From Candidatus Bathyanammoxibius amoris (GTDB taxonomy: Bacteria; Planctomycetota; Brocadiia; Brocadiales; Bathyanammoxibiaceae), in contig JAMXCW010000004.1 in NCBI GenBank assembly GCA_024451685.1, positions 82,501-146,500 on the forward strand: DNA of 64,000 nucleotides. The letters run 5' to 3'. Positions within the stretch are counted from its first letter, which is position 1. Every line of letters begins with the position of its first letter. The translations under genes were made by a program, and so were the position numbers. The notes beneath the pieces are model-generated. The model was not told where the DNA came from. It made no database searches and worked only from the letters and a program-made list of their open reading frames with translations. Shown here piece after piece: positions 60,592-64,000 of the stretch.

Positions 60592-62199
60592 TTAAGTATT
60601 TTCCCCCTCTGCGAGATAGCGTTCCCGGAGGTCCTGTAGGTCCCGGTATCGTAGTTTGTACCCCCTCACCACAGTTGATCCCACACGGTGCGGCCTAGAA
60701 TTAAAGCCTAAGCGGTTTATAAGCCGTCCGGCTTTCCAGGGGGTGTCACACCACGCAAGTTCCGGCTCCTGCTCAAATAGGCCCAACACCTTCTTACTAC
60801 TGAGTATTGCTTGGCTTCCCTCGCCTTCCGGTTCAAGGCCCAACTTTAGAAGTGCTCGGACGGTGTGTTGCGCCGAATCTGCGTGGTCATCTGCACCTTT
60901 GGCCCCTGCCAGCTCCTGGGTATATGCTTTAAGGGCGGTAGTAGCGTCCACCTCTCCCTTTTCTGCGTCTATTGCACCCGCTAAAGCAAAGAGCGGCTCC
61001 GTGATGTCCCGTAATCTATCGTCCAACTCTTGGGGAATGTCCAGCTTTTCGATGTTGTCGTAAAACTCTGTTACGTCTTTGTCGTATCCCAGCCCCGTCA
61101 AGTAAAGCACATCCCTTAGAGCTGCCAACTCTTTACCCATTTTCCGCAGGTTTAGTCTCTCAACTTTTTCTTCTGCCTTTTTTCTGGACATATCCATCCG
61201 CAATACACGGTCGTTTAATGTTTCCGGCAGAGAGACAAGACCAGCCAGCGCTTTCGGGCAGAAGGCATGGTAATATTTAGCTTCATACTTCTCTCCAATC
61301 TTTTCCATACGAGCAACGACAGAGCCAGCTTTTGCCCCTGCATTTAGCAGTGATAATATCTCGGTGTAGTCATCTCCACCATCGCCCTTAAACTTGGTCA
61401 GTTCGTCAATGATTACGGTGGGGAAGTTGATGTCTACCGTTCGGTAGAGATAAGCGGGGCGTGGATTCGTTAGTATCGGCGTGGCATTGTAAGCCAGCAG
61501 GGAAACAAGCTCCAATAACAGGCTTTTCCCGCAACGCCGGGCAGGAGATGTAAGCCAGAGATAAGCGTACCACGTGAATATGCTAGCAAAGTAGGTACCC
61601 ATAATCCAAAGTCCAACCACCTTGGCGTGGTGCGGCCTTTTCCAAACAACGTGTCGTGAGAGCCTATCTACAACCTTGTCATAGGTCTCACTAATCTTTG
61701 GCTGTTCGCCATCAAGAAATCGGATATGGCCTTTAGTGGAGAAGTGGTATAGAGGGCAGTTTGTCTCATCTTCCTCTATATGTCCACCGGCGACTATGTA
61801 CCCCCTATTAGTACGATAACATACTCGGTCCTCAACGATGCTTTGAGCCCGTCGCTCTTGCTTGTCTCCCCCGTGTTTCAGGTTAACTTCTTTTCCGCTT
61901 TGACTGGACAGCGCCGTCCCGCCCTCTTTGGATTTTTCCCTTTCGTTCTTCGTGTCCCGTTCAATGTCTGCGGCGGTTATACCCAGCTTTTCCTTGAGTA
62001 ACTTCTTAATCGTTGCGCGTTGCCCGGCATTGAAATCACCCCACCATGCCCGAACCCCCATGTAGAGTTCATTCGTTTGCCTTGGGGCGACTTGATCGTT
62101 CAGGGAGGATAGCTCCTCAATCAAGACGTCGTATCTGCCTTGGATCTCGGCAGCATAGTCAAGCGCGGTGTATTTTGGTTTTAGAGTTGTACCGTTCAT
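60592..62199 (-). CDS. Helicase-type P-loop ATPase of the integrated element
   Basis: The 535-residue protein has Walker A SPARRCGKS (residues 218-226) and Walker B VIIDE (262-266) in the arrangement of the DUF3631 / superfamily 3 helicase-like ATPases that phages and satellites encode with their primases. The YLWLTSPARRCGKSLLLELV and LYRTVDINFPTVIIDE segments are characteristic. The N-terminal 200 residues hold no primase active site I can identify. It overlaps the upstream HTH gene by four bases and adjoins the iteron-like cluster, so a replication role is likely. Confidence 0.8.
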   Translation of the reverse strand: MNGTTLKPKYTALDYAAEIQGRYDVLIEELSSLNDQVAPRQTNELYMGVRAWWGDFNAGQRATIKKLLKEKLGITAADIERDTKNEREKSKEGGTALSSQSGKEVNLKHGGDKQERRAQSIVEDRVCYRTNRGYIVAGGHIEEDETNCPLYHFSTKGHIRFLDGEQPKISETYDKVVDRLSRHVVWKRPHHAKVVGLWIMGTYFASIFTWYAYLWLTSPARRCGKSLLLELVSLLAYNATPILTNPRPAYLYRTVDINFPTVIIDELTKFKGDGGDDYTEILSLLNAGAKAGSVVARMEKIGEKYEAKYYHAFCPKALAGLVSLPETLNDRVLRMDMSRKKAEEKVERLNLRKMGKELAALRDVLYLTGLGYDKDVTEFYDNIEKLDIPQELDDRLRDITEPLFALAGAIDAEKGEVDATTALKAYTQELAGAKGADDHADSAQHTVRALLKLGLEPEGEGSQAILSSKKVLGLFEQEPELAWCDTPWKAGRLINRLGFNSRPHRVGSTVVRGYKLRYRDLQDLRERYLAEGENT

Positions 62200-62438
62200 C
62201 CACTAACACCGACCCCCCGCTGTGCGCACGCCCTGTCTTTTGTTAAGCCATAAACGTCCTCCACCACACCCTTGAGCCTTTGTAGGTCGTTCGCCGAAAA
62301 GACACGCCGCCCAGCGAATTGTCTAACATCCGACGCCTTCCCGCTCGTGAGGATGTACCGCAGTTGGTACCGCGTAACGCCAAGAATCCCAGCGGCTTCA
62401 TTTAGAGTGACAACCGATTCGGTATCTAACGCTTCCAT
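62196..62438 (-). CDS. Small HTH (excisionase/MerR-like) protein
   Basis: The 80-residue protein starts with a helix-turn-helix (VTLNEAAGILGVTRYQLRYIL) and a wing (RRVFSANDLQRLKG). It probably regulates the element or takes part in excision. It is the upstream partner of the ATPase gene with an ATGA overlap. Confidence 0.8.
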   Translation of the reverse strand: MEALDTESVVTLNEAAGILGVTRYQLRYILTSGKASDVRQFAGRRVFSANDLQRLKGVVEDVYGLTKDRACAQRGVGVSG

Positions 62439-62602
62439 TATTCGATGTTCCTCTTAAGCAAAGTAAGTAATTAAAAAAGGGAACCTCCCTGTGTACTATT
62501 GGCTGAAACGCCAAAAACGGGAAAACAGGCTTATCTCTTTACGTTGTCTACAGTTACGGCAATATATCGCCGGTTTTCGGCTTAAAAAATTTTAAAATTT
62601 TC

Positions 62603-64000
62603 CTAAGTGTAGTGCAACCTTACCTTTAAGTTTTGTAAAGCCTCCTCTTGGGTGCCTCCCCTAGCCCTTATGGTCCTGTATTGTGCTTGAAAACAAGACT
62701 CCTTGCGCCACAAGTGCACTTCGTACAGTGCCCCGTTCACCTTGACAACGGTGGTAAGTAGCGTGCCGTTGTAGTTGCAGTCAAAACTACGGCCAACTTC
62801 CTTGTCCCCATGGTAGTAATACTCCGTACTACAATTCTCATCGTCGGGGTACAAGACACAGCCGCACGGTGTATTGCCTACTGTCTTTTGTTTAGCTGGC
62901 GCAGTATCGGTCTCTAAAATATCTACCGCCCTTCCCACCTCTTTGCCCGCCCCGTCCAGAAGTGCGCCCCCCGCTTCCCTTAATTTAACCTGGTGGCTAT
63001 TGTGTGATACTATGTAATGAGTTACCAGTTCAGGCGATTCTTCCGGCCAACTCATCTTATACATAGGATAGTCCTCGACCCAACGCTTCTTATACCTATG
63101 GTATCCTTCAAGGTGGAATTTTAGGTTGTCAATCGACCAGAAAGTCTCTGTGCAAAAGGGGCGTCCAGTTATTTCCCGGATACGACGGCGAACGGGCATC
63201 CCACATGCAATAGGGCCTTTCAAACATGGACTACACCGCGTGATAGGGTAGAATTCTTTCCTGTGTTCCAGTATCTCTACAACCTCGACAACACCCCCGC
63301 CATTGAAATTCCTTAGTGTTCCAAGTGGCCTTCGTTTCTTTTTGTTTATACTCTCCCGTATGTGGTTCAACACATCGGCACTAACAACCTTTATGATGTC
63401 TCTTTTTATTGCCCCCTCGATCCTCCAGCTTTCGGGTGACCCCCACTTCCCCCAGGCCCAGCCTTTCCGCCTATTCGGCCTATCGAGGTATATTTTGCCT
63501 TTAAAAACTTTGGTTTTTGCAGCCCTTACGGAATCGTCTAGCCACTTCTCGTATTTTTCCTTGTGTCCCCCTGAACAGGTGGGACGGTGGTTGTTGCCCC
63601 CTTTCTTAATCGGGGCAGGGCACACGATACACACTTTTCTGTTGGGCATGCCCTTGCGCCGCTCCACGGCCTCTGCAAGCCTAAATAATTCCCTGTGGTC
63701 GTAATGCCGGGATGTCTGCAAGCTTTCGTAGGCTGCCGGAACGTAAATAGGCGGTATGATACGCGCCCCCTCGGAAGGTATGGAGTCGTCTGGCTCAACA
63801 CCTAAGCAGCGTTCACAAACAAACAGCATTTCCGGCCACAATAACACAAAGGTCTCCGGTGCGTGACATCCACAAACTTCGCAGTATTCCCCCTCCTTTT
63901 GTTTTGTGCCTCTTCGGGCGACATCCTCAGTTATTGTATTGAGTTCGCCCCCAATGGCTCCAATATCAACATCCCTATCTCTCTCGGTTTCAAAATCAAA
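62603..64000 (-). CDS. Cys-rich zinc-ribbon protein of the element (5' end outside the window)
   Basis: The frame is open to the right edge, so the GTG at 63847 is not the true start and at least 466 residues are encoded. A CEVCGC ... CERC pair near the window edge forms a zinc-ribbon-like motif. Further Cys/His clusters follow (CIVC with CSGGH, CSPC with CGMP, CGC), with long basic stretches (KKKRRPLG). The C-terminal 60 residues (NGALYEVHLWRKESCFQAQYRTIRARGGTQEEALQNL) resemble a double-strand-RNA-binding-like or HNH-free accessory fold only loosely. I do not recognise the family. Confidence 0.6.
   Translation of the reverse strand, partial: FDFETERDRDVDIGAIGGELNTITEDVARRGTKQKEGEYCEVCGCHAPETFVLLWPEMLFVCERCLGVEPDDSIPSEGARIIPPIYVPAAYESLQTSRHYDHRELFRLAEAVERRKGMPNRKVCIVCPAPIKKGGNNHRPTCSGGHKEKYEKWLDDSVRAAKTKVFKGKIYLDRPNRRKGWAWGKWGSPESWRIEGAIKRDIIKVVSADVLNHIRESINKKKRRPLGTLRNFNGGGVVEVVEILEHRKEFYPITRCSPCLKGPIACGMPVRRRIREITGRPFCTETFWSIDNLKFHLEGYHRYKKRWVEDYPMYKMSWPEESPELVTHYIVSHNSHQVKLREAGGALLDGAGKEVGRAVDILETDTAPAKQKTVGNTPCGCVLYPDDENCSTEYYYHGDKEVGRSFDCNYNGTLLTTVVKVNGALYEVHLWRKESCFQAQYRTIRARGGTQEEALQNLKVRLHYT

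Noticed and set aside
1..64000. CRISPR arrays
   Set aside because: The palindromic repeats are irregularly spaced, differ in arm sequence and have no uniform spacers, and no cas gene is present.

Overview
The window looks like a chromosome segment of a Planctomycetota bacterium of the order Brocadiales (the anammox lineage or a close relative). The main reason is a minus-strand operon at 25.2-17.7 kb. It encodes a ferredoxin-bearing FAD/NAD(P) oxidoreductase, a Rieske protein, a split b6-type cytochrome b, a hexaheme cytochrome c and an octaheme hydroxylamine-oxidoreductase-like protein. From memory this is the gene order of the third Rieske/cytochrome b complex of Kuenenia stuttgartiensis (kuste4569-4574). 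No hydrazine synthase or hydrazine dehydrogenase is present here, so anammox metabolism itself is inferred and not shown.

Layout. 0-9.6 kb: uvrA, an MsbA-like ABC exporter, a c-heme sensor protein (DUF3365) next to a Cache-HAMP-PAS-HD-GYP protein, and secreted or small proteins. 9.6-16.3 kb: a minus-strand cluster of two CPA2 cation/proton antiporters, five tandem universal stress proteins and a TPR lipoprotein. 16.6-26.3 kb: the respiratory operon, with a sigma70-like promoter, a long leader and a strong terminator, and a geranylgeranyl-reductase-like flavoprotein upstream. 26.6-30.8 kb: a PPC/DUF296 protein and a tightly overlapping operon (D-aminoacylase, class I amidotransferase-like hydrolase, TPR lipoprotein). 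31.2-36.9 kb: information-processing genes (tadA, two tRNA-Ser, a large-type SRP RNA, dnaX, ybaB, recR, rpoN), an order close to the Bacillus tadA-scr-dnaX-yaaK-recR region. 37-47.2 kb: a radC with an unusual Fe-S N-terminus, a micro-protein/crcB/DUF190 group, a transglutaminase-like protein, an HgdB-like protein, acsA, small membrane proteins, tig-clpP and four tRNAs. 48.2-51.6 kb: four tandem pseudopilin genes with no secretion machinery beside them. 53-56 kb: an MBL-fold hydrolase, an orphan fumarase alpha subunit, a YHS protein, a decayed 2-oxoacid:ferredoxin oxidoreductase gene and a YkgJ-type protein.

From about 56 kb to the right edge the sequence is accessory. Two 3' fragments of a tRNA-His gene (55972 and 58596) mark apparent integration sites. 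A tyrosine integrase lies 13 bases from the second one. It is followed by excisionase-type HTH proteins, an iteron-like repeat cluster, a helicase-type ATPase and a cysteine-rich protein that runs off the window. The other end of this element is not in view.

The intergenic regions (31.0, 36.0, 38.2, 47.5 and 51.7-52.4 kb) carry many copies of a structured repeat. It has TGTAGCG and CGCTACA ends enclosing one or two hairpins whose arms vary in sequence but keep base pairing. All functional calls rest on reading motifs and gene order; no searches were run.
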